A stretch of 64,000 nt of DNA from Brassica napus (taxonomy: Eukaryota; Streptophyta; Magnoliopsida; Brassicales; Brassicaceae), in assembly GCF_020379485.1 (NCBI RefSeq), contig NW_026015087.1:150688-214687 (forward strand). Direction: 5' to 3'. This document shows, piece by piece, positions 1-11,856 of the stretch (positions are counted from its first letter, which is position 1; each line of letters opens with the position of its first letter). The notes under the pieces were generated by a model that searched no databases, was not told the DNA's origin, and saw nothing but the letters and a program-made list of their open reading frames with translations. Both the position numbers and the translations under genes were made by a program.

Positions 1-2
1 AC

Positions 3-1845
3 AAGTGCTGGATCCTTCACCCACATCTCAAACCGGCCAAATTCAGAACTGAAGGAAGGGCCAACTACTCGGGTGACATTGGAGAGACATTCAACCGCTC
101 TCAAGCTGTTGAGGAGAAGAAGCATGGCCATGATGATACCATCAAGAAGTCTGACATTGAGGCTCTCATCAAAGCTCTTAAGGAGTCCGGTAACACCCTT
201 GGAACTTCTCTTAATGCTACTTATCACACGCCTAGAGGTCTCTTTACTTCTTATCAAGTAGCTCACCAAACTGAGAGAGTTAAGCCTTTAGTTATAGACT
301 CAGGCGCCTCTCACCATATGATAAGTGATGTTAACTTGATTAGTAACATAGAACCTGTGATAGGCAATGTGATGATAGCTAATGGTGATAAAATTCCAAT
401 TAAGGGAGTAGGAACACTTAAGCTGTTTGATAAAGACTCTAAAGCTTTCTACATGCCTACTTTTGCCTCTAACCTTCTATCTGTAAAAAGGGCTACTACT
501 GATCTAAATTGTAATGTCATATTTAGTCCTAATGAAGTTGTGTTTCAGGATATTGAGACTCTTAAGTTGATTGGCAAAGGTGTGACAAAGGGAGATCTCT
601 ACCTTCTTGAAGACGCCAAGACTCCTTCTTATTTATCTTCAGCTTTTAGTTCAATTCCTGTTTTAGATCATGATGTATTGTGGCATGCTAGGCTAGGCCA
701 TCCTCATTCCCGTGCACTGAACTTGTTGTTACCTGATATTTCTTTTAAAAATGATGGCTGTGAAGCTTGTATCCTTGGTAAACATTGCAAGACCGTTTTC
801 CCTAAGTCATCTACAATCTATGAAAATTGCTTTGATCTTATACACTCTGATGTTTGGACTGCACCATGCATATCTAGGGAGAATCATAAGTATTTTGTCA
901 CATTTATAGATCAGAAATCAAAATATACTTGGCTGACTATGATTCCAACTAAAGATAGAGTGCTAGATGCTTTCATTAACTTCCAAACTTACATAACTAA
1001 TCAATTCAATGTTAAGATCAAAGTGTTCAGGTCAGACAATGGGGGGGAATACACAAGTCATGGTTTCAAAAATCACCTAGCCAAGCATGGAATACTTCAT
1101 CAAACGAGCTGTCCATATACACCCCAACAGAATGGGGTGGCTGAGAGGAAAAACCGACACCTTATGGGCGTGGCCAGATCCATGATGTTTCAGACCAATG
1201 TTCCTAAGCGGTTCTGGAGTGATGCAGTCATGACAGCATGTTATCTGATCAACCGCACCCCAACCAGAATCCTTGGTGATCTCACACCATATGAGGTACT
1301 GAACAAAAGAAAACCCTCTATTGATCATTTACGTGTATTTGGTTGCTTGTGTTATGTCTTGCAGCCAGATGGACAGAGAAACAAGTTTGAGCCACGGAGC
1401 ACCAAGGCAGTTTTCCTTGGCTATTCCACTACCCAAAAGGGGTATAAATGCTATGTTCCAGAGGCCAGGAGGGTCTTAGTCTCCAGAGATGTAAAGTTTG
1501 TGGAATCCAGAGGATACTTTGAGAAGAAAAGTTGGGATGAGCTCAAGGATCTCTCTCAACCTTCCTCGGACAGAGCAGACACACTAAGGCGGCTTATGCA
1601 GAACTTGGGAATCAGTTTGTTTCCATCTGCTGGCACTCAGGACACTGGAGCTGTTCCGGAGACAGTGAGAGCTCCACAAGATTCTACAGCAACCCATCAT
1701 CCTCATCCTGATCCTGAAGGGGGGAACAACAATGATCATGAGGGTGAGAGCAATGATCCTAATGTTCATGATCCGGATGAGCAGATGCAGCAAGAGGCTG
1801 ACCAAACCGCTGATGTGAACTCTGGAGGAGCCGAATCAAGTGGAC
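3..1845 (+). pseudogene. A': partial copia gag-pol (end of gag, protease, integrase), cut by window edge and by B'
   Basis: The reading frame enters from the left edge at base 3, inside the gag zinc knuckle (only its last Cys is present). It runs open through the protease motif DSGASHHM (about base 300), the integrase zinc region (WHARLGHPH ... CEACILGKHC) and the DDE core (HSDVW, FRSDNGGEY, NGVAERKNRH). It then reaches the start of B' at 1851 and runs into that LTR, stopping at 1934. It is nearly identical to 21919-23759 of element A. Differences seen are one extra Ser codon near 625, a Gly/Glu change near 1090, one A/G change near 1688, and a G-run of 6 at about 1720 where A has 7. The 6-G form keeps the frame that leads into the reverse transcriptase half. 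This is a Ty1/copia polyprotein by its PR-INT order. The RT and RNase H half is absent from this copy. Confidence 0.93.
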
Positions 1846-1850
1846 AAGAA

Positions 1851-2826
1851 TATGAGATTTGTAGAGTTCTCTTCTCTTGTTGTATGTGTGTGTGTATACT
1901 CCAATGGAGAAAGATGAGAGCTTGTTCTAGGTGATTTAGAAAGAGAGATTGATGAGAGTGTTTATGAGAGAATAAGAGACTTAGGAACAAAGATTAAGAG
2001 ACTGAGAGATTAGGAGAATAAGAGATTAGAGATTAGGGTTTTAGATTCAAGAACAAGTTTATCATTCATGAAGTGGAGAGGGGAAATCCCCCTTACTCCC
2101 TTAGTTCTCTTACAAACGACATTACTCAGCTTATATATGAGCTTCACACAACTCAGATCATAAACCTAGATCCTAAGGCTGTAAATACAAGATAGAATGG
2201 ATGGTAAGGATGAGAGAAGACTGGTCTTGATGTGGCTGGAGCTAGCTGGCGACTTTGGACTGAATGGAGAGCTCAGATTGCTTCATTTGAATGAAGGGAG
2301 GAGATTGGTCTTGCTGTAAAGGTAAAGCACCTTTACCTTTCCAGCTTGCACATACAGCTCACTCTGATCCCTTTGGTATATTCCCTTTCCCTCTCACACT
2401 TCAACGGTCACTATAGGAAAGGATAGAATCAGAGTGAACCGCCCTCACATTGCACATCTTGATTTGGGCTGAACCGGATGACTTGGGCGTGTGGAGTGGC
2501 CGTACGGTTGATGGTATGGACCTCCTGTCCGTACCACAATCCCTAACTATGCACATTGCCTTATCTCCTTCTTGACTGATCCCAAACACCTTCATGATTC
2601 ACCCTAGACCGTACAAGGCCGTACTGAACGCCCTATCTTTGCACCACACTTCCATCTTCTCTCTAACTCCTCCAAAGCCTTCACATGATCAGTCTAAGTC
2701 TTTCCTAGACTTAACTTCACAAGATAACTACTTCAGAACACTTCTGAAGCTTGATTGAACTCTTCTAGACATCTTCTAGAGCTTGCCCTATTGTTGTACA
2801 AGCTCTATCTTCTCTTCAGTTAAACA
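1851..2826 (-). repeat. LTR of B' (976 bp)
   Basis: It has the same length and near-identical sequence as the B LTRs at 23765-24740 and 28050-29025. On the minus strand it runs from TGTTTAACTG (TGTTGAACTG in B) to CAAATCTCATA. U3 carries CCGTACAAGG-type motifs around 2495-2625. Confidence 0.9.
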
Positions 2827-2885
2827 CTCCCCCTCAAGCTTGACTTTAGGAGATCCTAAGCCAAGCTTGGAACTCTGAAGAGTCT

Positions 2886-2952
2886 CCCTCATTAAAAACC
2901 TTACAAGGAAAACCCATTGGGACAAAACCTTGCAAGGGAAAAAGAGTAGAGC
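2886..2952 (-). other. Conserved 3' UTR hairpin of B'
   Basis: Read on the minus strand, arms CCTTGCAAGG and CCTTGTAAGG can pair over 10 bp (one G-U). They enclose GTCCCAATGGG, which can form a small inner stem, and are followed by AAGGTTTTTAATGAGG. The same arrangement with compensating arm changes occurs in A, C, E, F, H and the CRB-like gypsy element. This piece falls inside the segment deleted from B. Confidence 0.65.
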
Positions 2953-3086
2953 TCTCCAAAGCCTAGGGATTGGCCAGTGAACTCTTGTGCCTTAGAACCA
3001 GTGTGGTTGGACACAAGAAGTTCTGGATCACGGCCTAAACTGGTGCAGCAACTCCTCAAGACTTTGCGCACTCAACAACTTAGCTT

Positions 3087-3293
3087 CACCTCTTCATGGA
3101 ACTGGTTTGAAGTCTCCCCCTCTCAACTGACTTCACAGCCTTCTTAGAGAAGCTAGGACACGACCAGATCATCTTCAAAGCACCAGTGAGGCTGATCAAC
3201 ACTTCATACACGGCTTGCCCTCTTCATAGAACTGGTTTGGATCTCCCCCTCTCAACAGACTTTATAGCCACCTTAGAGAAGCTAGGAAATGAC
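3087..3293. repeat. Diverged direct repeat inside B'
   Basis: Two similar segments of about 75-88 bp begin with CCTCTTCAT at about 3089 and 3219. Each contains AACTGGTTTG, TCTCCCCCTCTCAAC and CTTAGAGAAGCTAGGA, and they are separated by about 45 bp. The same pair is present in B (about 24758-24965). No coding sense was found. Confidence 0.6.
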
Positions 3294-3942
3294 CAGGAAC
3301 ACCTTTAGTGAGGCTCAAGCAATGGTACCTGATACATTATCCCAAAGGTGCATCAGTACCTATCAAAAACAAGAAAATGAATATCCTGCATCACATTTGA
3401 TGCACACAATCTCACAATTCAATCATAATCATCTTAAGTATCTTTTCAAGCACAAGCAATGAAATAAGATGAATGAAAAAGATTGAAAAGAGTTTTAAAA
3501 GTCTAAGGGAACTTCCCTTGTGTTTTTGTGAGTTTCCTAACTCGGCCAATGCACCATCTTCATGGCATCATCAACTTCTTGGAACGGCAGAATGGATTCA
3601 TCAGCTTCTCCTCAATCACCTCTCATTGAAGCCGCATTGATGGAGAGCTTTCTTCCTCACTCTCCAAGGCTGCTCTGAACAGCCTCTTGCCTAGACACGC
3701 CACTGACTTGGTCCGGTTGATGATCCTTGAAGAAGCTTGTGACCATGGATCATATGCATTAAGACTCCCCCTCAAGCTTAGAACCGAGACTAGAAGGAGC
3801 TAAGCTTGTGATGATCCTATGCATCTCCATGGTCTAATAACGATCATCTTTCATGATAGCTTTCTTCTTGTGAGTTTACTCTCTTCCTTAACCAGGAACT
3901 AGGGTGTTTGAATCACCATAGAGAGTCTCACAAGACACACTT

Positions 3943-4106
3943 CTCATTGCATAATGACCCATGCTACACTTCCTGTAGTCTTTGGACTGGATATGTCCAA
4001 TGGTATTATGCAATGGCCATCTCTCATTGCATAATCAATCACACTACACTTCCTGTAGATTATGGACTAACATGTCCTAGTGATGATATGCAATGGCACA
4101 AGACCT
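3943..4106. repeat. Tandem pair of about 82 bp hairpin units in B'
   Basis: Two adjacent units each start with TCTCATTGCATAAT, contain CTACACTTCCTGTAG and end near ATGCAATGGC. In the first unit CATTGCATAAT and ATTATGCAATG are perfect 11 bp inverted arms; in the second the right arm is degraded. The inner CTACA/TGTAG pair can also form a stem. The same pair is in B at about 25612-25775. Confidence 0.7.
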
Positions 4107-4474
4107 TTGTCACTACATTCTTAGCTGTTGGCGAGTTACATGTATCACTTTCCTTGTGTACCTAACACCACCACAACTCAATGCAAGATCAGATCATCCC
4201 ATTGGGATCAAACCAAGATAATTTATCCTGTTTGATCACAATCCTAAAGCATTAACTATATGAATGCAACAGGTTCAATCCATGAGACATATTAATCAAG
4301 ACCAATGATGCAAGCAACTTAGACAATTTCTAAGGGTTAGGAGGTTTGCTTACAAACAAGAGATCCGAGCTGATCTCTTGAACCTCCATGGGCACGGTTC
4401 ACTTGAACTTGGCAGATTTGATGCTTGGATTCAGTATCCAACACCTCTCCTTGGTGTGCCCATCCCTCTTGCAA

Positions 4475-4762
4475 GATCTTGCATTGCGTCCATCATCCAA
4501 TCCGTCTATTATTCCCGAATAACTAGATAAACTAACCTTTATGTTTTCAGGGTCTTGCCGTGGAAGAGTGTATCTTGGCTAAGCCGGCTCATCTTGGAAC
4601 TTCCCCGTTCACAAGTATGAAACCCAAACTTACCTCAACTCTCACTTGGCTCACCACAACTAAGGTTCCAAGTCATCTCAGTTTTCAGAAATAATTTCGG
4701 TTTGGAACTCAACATCTTTGAGCACTGTCCGTAACAGGATCAAGCATGCTCTGATACCAACT
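4475..4762 (-). mobile_element. D: remnant of internal leader of a gypsy-type LTR element
   Basis: Homology with B ends at 4474 and unrelated sequence begins. At 4748-4759 lies the complement of TGGTATCAGAGC, a tRNA-Met primer binding site read on the minus strand, two or three bases from the LTR edge at 4763. The remaining 270 bp is untranslated leader with no long frame. All of D's coding region and its other LTR are missing, apparently lost at the 4474/4475 junction. Confidence 0.7.
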
Positions 4763-5992
4763 TGTAAGACCCGATCCCGGCCGACTAGGCCGCGGTCGAT
4801 GCCTCACGTCGCTCAGTCCATACCCGGACCGAACCTCTAAAAATTTTTCCCTTTTTTTAAAATATCGCCCATTGGCGAGGGCTAACTCAGATCCTAGCTC
4901 AAGACTACCTTAGTCATTCCCTAGCTAGATCCTTTCAACTTATGCACAGCGGAATAGTATCTACTTAAACATTGATCAATAACCAATATAATACTTGTCT
5001 GGTTGAATCACCTCGGCTAATGGTTAGTATACTCAACTACCAGCTAGCTCCAAGGTCAATCCCGAACCCAAATCAAGGCATACAAATCTGAGGTTCCATT
5101 CCCCTAACCATTCTATCTAGATCTATGCAACATTGCTAGATCATACCTTTGCTACATCCACGGAGCTTGTTAGCTCATCGGCCCAACTACTCTAGCTGAA
5201 TGAACTCATAAACCAGCTGATCGAGCTGTCACACTTGAACTGAGCTAGGACCGAGCTATGGCCAGCTGCCATATACTGCGTCCAGCTCCTTTACACACAC
5301 AAAACAACTCCCTTAGGTACTTAGTCATTCAGCCAACCATCCCCACAGACACAAGTAACCCTTGAGAAGTCTTCAAACAGCTAAGGACATGCATCTGGCC
5401 CTTACCGGCTCATGCACTGTCCCACATCCTTTTTGCCTTATCAACTTATGATACCAAATCCAGCTCATGGACTAACAATGCCCATCAGATCCTGAATCAA
5501 TCTACCAACCACCCCACATGACTCAGAACTGATGAGTCTTCATACTTCCTAATCAGTCATGGAACCATGTCCCACTGAACCTGATTAGTGTTGCTCTTAC
5601 CACCGGTGCATCCTTTGATCAATCAGATCAGACACCTTGATCCATCATCCAAGGATCAGGTCGTCCATCCTTGCCCATGATCAGATCACACACGGCCTGC
5701 CTTACCAACACCAAGGTTGATAACCAGCAATTCCTTATGATCAATATCATAAGTGACAATATGTTCCAGCACACAAACATATGATCAGATATCCTAACAC
5801 AAGGATCTGACCCCAATATGCCCTCAGGTGCAATATCGACCGCAAGCAAACCTGCTCCAAAAATCAATTAAAATTCATGACAATTCATGATAAATCATAA
5901 CTAAGAGAATGGTCCAATCAGATTTCCCAGAACCGGCCTCCATCCCATAGATCTCGGCCAAGATCAGCCAAACCGGCCCAAGGGACCATCTC
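4763..5992 (-). repeat. D LTR, part 1 (U5-side end)
   Basis: On the plus strand this begins TGTAAGACCCGATCCCGG directly beside the primer site, so on the minus strand it is the LTR 3' end. It continues to the C insertion (target duplication ATCTC, 5988-5992). There is no coding sequence. It contains a cluster of AGCTGA/GAGCT words around 5200-5300 and, at about 5855-5992, the first of three diverged repeats of about 140-150 bp (CATGATAAATC ... ACTAAGAGAATGGTC ... GACCATCTC) that continue at 19353. The long frame at 5628-5867 on the minus strand has no recognisable product. Confidence 0.7.
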
Positions 5993-6595
5993 TATCTCTT
6001 TTAGGATTGAGTAGAGTAATCTGAGTGAATAAGAAAGACTAGAAATGATTTAGAAGAGATTTGAGTATGAAATGAGATTAAGAGTCTAGTATAGAACCAT
6101 TGAGAGACTAAAAGACTAAGAGAGACTCATAACTTGCTTGATTATATTAATGAGAGAGTTTACATATTTATATGAAGAGAGAGCTTAGGGTTTTCGTAAA
6201 CAAGAGGATAAGATAAGCATGTGGAGTCAAGGCTTAATTCAAAACCATCCAATGAGGTGATCAATCCGTGTGAAGCATCTTTAGCTGGCTGCTGCCTTTT
6301 GCTTTTACTTTCCAGCTGTGACAGCCTGTCCAAGACTCTCCCTTATCCTTTCCAACGGTCTGATCCATCCCACAAAGGCTAAGGTAACTTCTCCTCTTTA
6401 CCTAAGTAACCCGGGTAACTCAAGGTAAGGTTTGGTTGAGCTTTGGTCGATCCCATCTTGTACGGTCATGTACGGCCTTGTACGGCCTTGTACGGACTGG
6501 TTGATCTCAAAGCTCCCAAACCTTCCTAGCCTTCCTTATCCTCATTCTACTCAAGCCTCATCTCCCTTCTTCACTTAACTCTCCTCATCTTAACA
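5993..6595 (-). repeat. C 3' LTR (603 bp)
   Basis: On the plus strand it runs from TATCTCTTTTAGG to CTCATCTTAACA; on the minus strand it starts TGTTAAGATG and ends in TA. It pairs with 18746-19347. The U3 part has four CCGTACA-type motifs at 6457-6497 (read on the minus strand). Confidence 0.93.
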
Positions 6596-6650
6596 CTCCC
6601 CCTCAAGCTTAGCTTTGTGAAAGTCTAAGCTTGGACAGCCATGAGATCTT

Positions 6651-6714
6651 CCTCATTAAAAACCTCACTAAGGAAAACCCATTGGGACAAAACCTTAATG
6701 AGGGAAATAGAGTA
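6651..6714 (-). other. Conserved 3' UTR hairpin of C
   Basis: Minus-strand arms CCTCATTAAGG and CCTTAGTGAGG pair over 11 bp with one G-U. They enclose GTCCCAATGGG and are followed by TTTTTAATGAGG. It sits about 20-80 bases after the pol stop at 6736. Relative to E, the T-A pair at arm position 4 is changed to C-G on both sides. Confidence 0.7.
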
Positions 6715-6735
6715 AAGATCTCACAGCTAAGGGGA

Positions 6736-9700
6736 TCAGCTCCTTCTCTTCCCAAGATCTATGAGTCCCAATTTTATGTGAATGGACTCCATAGTCTTTT
6801 GTCTTGCCGCCTTGGTGAACACATCAGCCAACTGATCTTCACTTCTCGTATAGCAAGGTAAGATCACTCCAAGCACAATCATCTGTCTCACCTTGTGGAA
6901 ATCAACCTCAATGTGCTTGGTTCTCTCATGGAACACCGAGTTGGATGCAATGTGAATGGCAGCTTGATTGTCGCAATGCATTGTCATTGGAGTGGCTTGA
7001 TCAATCTCCAAGTGCTTCAAGATGCCTTTGATCCACACCAACTCGTTTGTCAGCTTCAGCATAGCTCTATACTCAGCTTCTGCACTTGAACATGACACCA
7101 CCTTCTGCTTCTTGCTCTTCCAAGTCACCAAGTTGCCTCCAATGAATGTGCAATAGCCTGTGCTTGATCTCCTGTCAGCTCTATCTCCTGCCCAATCAGC
7201 ATCACAATAGCCCACCACTTCTGTGCTTCCATTGCACCCCATCCATACTCCTTGATCCGGCGAGCCATTCAGATACATCAACAGCCTCTCCACCATGCGC
7301 CAGTGATGTTCCTTGGGAAGCTGCATGTGTTGGCTCACCTGATTCACAGCAAAACATATATCAGGCCTTGTAATGGTAAGGTAAATCAATTTGCCAACAA
7401 GTGTTCTATAGAGTTTAGGATCATGAAATGGCTTGCTGTCTTCAATCTCCCCCTCTCTTGGTACTTTGTAGCCATCCTCCATTGGCATCCTTGCTGTCTT
7501 GCCTCCATAAGCACCTGCACCTTTCAAAAGATCAAGTGTATACTTCCTTTGGGACATGAACAAACCTTCCTTGGATCTACAAATCTAAATTCCAAGAAAG
7601 TATTTCATTTCTCCCAAGTCTTTGATTTCAAACATAGACTTTAGAAACTCCTTGGTTGCTTTGATACCTTCCTTATCACTCCCAGTGATAATGATATCAT
7701 CCACATACACAAGGAGAGCAACCATACCTGAGGGTGTCGTGAGTGTAAAAAGAGTGTGATCCAATTCTGACTTCTTGAAGCCTCGGCCATTCAGAGTTGT
7801 GCTCAACTTGTTATACCAAGCTCTTGGTGATTGCTTCAACCCATAAATGGCTTTCTTTAGCCTCAGTACATTCCCTCTCTTCACTAGATGTTCCAAACCT
7901 GGTGGAGGATACATATAGACTTCATCCTCAAGCTCTCCTTGTAGAAATGCATTCTTTACATCCATTTGCCACAATCCCCATCCAAGGTTCACAGCCAAGC
8001 TTAAAACAATCCTAATGGTGTGTAGCTTGGCTACTGGTGCAAATGTCTCAATGTAATCCTCTCCATATGTCTGAGTGAACCCTCTTGCTACTAGTCTAGT
8101 CTTCTTCCTCTCAATCGACCCATCAGCCTTGTACTTGATTGTAAAGATCCATCTACTAGACACAGCCTTCTTTCCTTTTGGTAGTTCACTCTCATACCAT
8201 GTATCATTCTTTATCATAGCTCCTGCCTCAGCTCCTACTGATTCCTTCCATTCCTTATCTTCCATTTCCTCTTCATAGCTTCTTGGAATGTGATTCTCAT
8301 CTAAGTTTACCATAAATGCACAATGTGCTTCTGGATATTGAGCAAAAGAACACACGGCCTGAGTAGGATGCTTCACAGCTTGGGCATTGTAGTACACTCT
8401 TGTGTTTACCCAACTGGAAGGATCCTTTCTCAGCCTTGTACTCCTTCTCAACACTGGCCCTTCTTGCGCCATCTCTTGTTCTTCTTCTTCTTGTGGTAGC
8501 ACACTTGTTTCAGATCTTTCATCTCCTAGCTGACTTGCTCAGCTCCCTCTTCCCTTAGCTGACTCTCTTCAGCTTCTTCTTGTTGAGCATTTGATTCCAC
8601 AGCTTGATCATGAGAACCAGAACTCTCTTCTCTACTTGTCTCTTCACGGTTTTGAGTTCTTGTTTCATTCCCCCCTTCATGGTCAAGATTGGAAGTCTGA
8701 TGATCCGGTACTGGAGTAGTGCTTCTCCCACCTTGATTCATGTTGATTCCAAGACCCTCTAGGATGATCCTCAAGGTTTCAGCTCTATCCGAAGTAAGAT
8801 CTTTCAAATCTTCTTGAATCTGCTCCTCATATTATCCTTTTTCCTCAACAAACTTCACTTCTCTAGATACTAACACTCTCCTTGTGTTAGGATCATAGCA
8901 CTTGTATCCTTTCTGACTTGATGAATATCCAATAAACATTGCCTTTGAACTCTTAGCTTCTAGCTTGTTTCTTATCTCTCCAGGCACCATCACAAAACAC
9001 AAACATCCAAAGATCTTCATATGCTCTAGAGAGGGCTTGTACTGATTCAGTACCTCAAATGGTGATTGTCCTTGAAGAATCAGAGTTGGTGTCCTGTTGA
9101 TGAGATAACAAGCCGTAGCAACTGCATCACTCCAAAACTTCTTAGGCACGTTGGATTGAAACATCATGGACCTGGCTACTTCCATCAAATGCCTGTTCTT
9201 CCTCTCAGCCACACCATTCTGTTGTGGGGTATAGGGACAGCTTGTTTGATGAAGGATTCCATGCTGAGATAAGTGTAGCTTGAATGCTTTTCCCGTGTAC
9301 TCTCCTCCATTATCTGACCTGAAAATCTTTATCTTGGCATTGTAATGGTTAGTCACATAGGATTGAAAGTTTTTTAAATGCATCAAGTACCCTATCTTTG
9401 GTTGGAATTAAGGTTAACCAGGTGTATTTGGATTTTTCATCAATGAAAGTTACATAATACTTATGGTTTTCTCTAGATAGGCAAGGTGCAGTCCAAACAT
9501 CAGAATGAATAAGATCAAAACACTTTTCATAAACAGTAGTAGACTTGGTAAAGACAGTTCTACAATGCTTGCCTAAAATGCAAGCTTCACAATCATTATT
9601 CTCAAAGGAAACACCTGGCAACATCAGTTTTAAAGCCTTATTATGAGGGTGTCCTAATCTAGCATGCCACAATGCATTTTTACTTAATCTAGAAACAGGA

Positions 9701-11182
9701 GTGAGATCTTCAAGTAAATATAGCTCTCCTTTAGTCACTCCCTTTCCAATCATCTTGCTGCTTTTAATATCCTGAAACTTCACATCATTAGGACTGAATA
9801 TAACATTACAATGTAAATCAGTAGCACATTTCTTAACAGATAATAAGTTTGAAGTAAATTCAGGCATATAAAAAGCTTCAGTTTCCTTATCAAACAGTTT
9901 AAGACTTCCTATTCCTCTAATAGGAATCTTATCTCCATTAGCAATCATCACATTTCCATTCATTGGTACAATGTTCTTAATCAAGTTAGTGTCACTTATC
10001 ATATGATGAGATGCACCTGAATCAATTACTAATGGCTTAATGTCATGAGACTTAGCAATATGCGCAAGGATACTAGATGGTTTGAATGCATGATCATTTC
10101 TAGCAAAGTTTGCAATCCTAGATTGATTTACCATTTCTATCAAGCTCTCATGCATCCTATCAGTTCTAGTTAGATTCTTATAGTTCTCTACCACCCTAGC
10201 ACCAAAAGAATACCCAAAGATGTTACCATTCTCCTTGAGCAACTTCATGAGAGCATCAAGGTCGGATCTCCTTAGATACTCTTGATCATTGTTCCCACGG
10301 TTGCTTGGTGCCCCGGTGTAGGCTACAAGAGACTTCCCATCACCTGCCTCACGCCCATCTATCTCCTTTCCTTTGCTTGTACCAGCTCCACCCGTTCCAT
10401 CTGATGCATTAGCCCTTGCCTCACGGTCCTTCATGAACTTTGCCGGCTTGAGGTGTGGGTGAAGGATCCAGCATTGGCTCTTCTTGTGGCCATGCTTCTT
10501 GCAGTGATCACAGTTCCCATTGAACCTCCTCTCCTCAAACTTCCCATGCGCAGCAGCCTTGTTTGCTTGTGGAGCTTCACTCCCCTCCTCTTGAGTTGCT
10601 TGACTTGCAAGGGAAAGGTCTCCTTTCTTTGCAAACAGGCCAATGGAGCCTTGCTCCTTCTGAATCCGCGCACACACATCCTCAAGGTCAGGTAGAGTGT
10701 CCTCCCTAAGCAGGTGCTGGATGAGACCGTTGTATGCCGGGTTTAGGGTGAGGAGGAGCCCAAAGACCTTATCTTGCTCTCTCCTCTTGTTAAGCTCATC
10801 AGCATCCGTTGTGCTCGGCCTAAGCATCTCCATTTCGGACCAGAGACTTCTGAATCTTCCTAGATGCTTAGTGAACTCCATGTCTTCTTGTACAAGGTTG
10901 TTGATAGCTTGCTTCACTTCAAACACTCGGCTTAGGTTTGAAGTGTTGCCATACACCTTCTTCAAGGTATCCCACAGCTCTTTAGCAGACTCACAGTAGC
11001 TGTATGCATCCAGAATAGCCGGCTCAAGGGACGCATGAAGGACAGACATCACCAGCATGTCCTCTTGATGCCACTTCTCTTCTGCCTTGCTTGCGGCTTC
11101 ATCTTCAGCTTCTCCTTGAGTGATGAGCTTTGGAGCTTCTCCTGGCGTGATGTGCTTCCAAAGCCCCTTGCTTCCCACTGTG
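6736..11182 (-). pseudogene. C gag-pol, main part (broken)
   Basis: Read leftward from 11182 the order is: gag, with a CCHC zinc knuckle (CDHCKKHGHKKSQC, about 10470-10515); protease DSGASHHM (about 10001-10025); integrase with HHCC and DDE core (D near 9496, D near 9310, E near 9200); reverse transcriptase with YVDD (about 7697-7708); and RNase H with DADWAGD, SSAEAEYR and the C-terminal QLADVFTKAA. This is the Ty1/copia order. Lesions: an A-run with one extra base near 9372 shifts the frame; TAA replaces a Tyr codon near 8832; another shift lies between 8526 and 8502; and TAG replaces the Glu codon after YFLGI near 7584. The leftmost end stops at 6736. The first 25 codons of gag are 7.2 kb away, at 18424-18498. 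Confidence 0.9.
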
Positions 11183-11187
11183 GTTCT
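11183..11187. other. Left target duplication (GTTCT) of the F-E block
   Basis: GTTCT here and at 18419-18423 flank the whole 11188-18418 block. Removing the block and one copy restores C's gag frame (WSRMVRT followed by TVGSKGLW). Confidence 0.88.
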
Positions 11188-11713
11188 TGAGAGTTTTAGA
11201 GAATTAATGTGAGAGTTTAAGGAGGATTTGTGAAGAGATTCGAGAAGAACTAGGTTAATCCGTGAGGGAGAGAGTGAGATTGACAAAGAGAATAATAGAG
11301 AACTCTTTTCCCTTTAATTCATTTGTTTATGGGAACAACCCATTTATAGAACTCTTACAGCAAGATGTCGACATTAAGGAAACAATAAACAAAGAGGTTA
11401 AGACAAAGGAGAGATGGGCAGAGTGGTCCTGGATAGTGACAGGTCCTAACGGGTGGGAAGACTTTGAATCCTTAACCAGACCCGTGACCTGCACTCCCAA
11501 TGGTTCCCCACTTCCCTTAGGCGATTCCAAACATTCTTCTTGCCTTCTTCTCTTCTACATCAGTCACTCTTATGCCTTGCACTCCAAGTTAGGGTTGTCT
11601 TGTACGGACAGACTTGTCTTGCAAGGTAAGTTGAGTGATTGCTTGATCCGGATGTAATTGTTCCCCTCTTGCTTCTTACTTCATTCTCCTCTCTTTATTG
11701 CTTCATGTCAACA
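11188..11713 (-). repeat. F LTR (526 bp)
   Basis: On the minus strand it starts TGTTGACATGAAG, like A's LTR, and ends CTCTAAAACTCTCA. A TATA-like TATAAATGGG is present on the minus strand (about 11339-11348). It carries one CCGTACAAG motif (about 11600-11609). Confidence 0.85.
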
Positions 11714-11766
11714 CTCCCCCTCAAGCTTGACGGTGGTGATTGTCAAGCTTGGAAACCATGAAGCAT

Positions 11767-11836
11767 TCCCTCATTAAAACCTTTACTTGGAAAAACCACT
11801 TGGGATAAAAAAAACCAAGCAAAGGAAAAAGAGTAG
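11767..11836 (-). other. Conserved 3' UTR hairpin of F
   Basis: Minus-strand arms CCTTTGCTTGG and CCAAGTAAAGG pair over 11 bp with one G-U. They enclose ATCCCAAGTGG and are followed by TTTTAATGAGG. It lies just after the pol stop near 11857. Confidence 0.65.
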
Positions 11837-11856
11837 AATACTCCATGGTGAGGGGA

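Larger units (their letters stand above)
1846..4474 (-). mobile_element. B': truncated non-coding copia-type LTR element inside A'
   Basis: The target duplication AAGAA (1846-1850) is followed by an LTR (1851-2826) and about 1.65 kb of internal sequence, which stops abruptly at 4474. The element is minus-strand: read that way, the purine tract AAGCTTGAGGGGGAG precedes the LTR start TGTT. The sequence matches B (23765-26143) nearly base for base, except for about 245 bp (about 2837-3081) that is missing in B. No copia protein can be recognised in either strand. Because B' and B sit at the same base of the same host element, B' must be a copy of the nested unit and not a second insertion. Confidence 0.88.

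Noticed and set aside
1..4474. A' and B' as independent insertions
   Set aside because: The identical nested insertion site and near-identical sequence require copying of one event.
4748..4759. tRNA gene fragments at TGGTATCAGAGC sites
   Set aside because: Only 12-13 bases complementary to the tRNA end beside LTR edges; they are primer binding sites.
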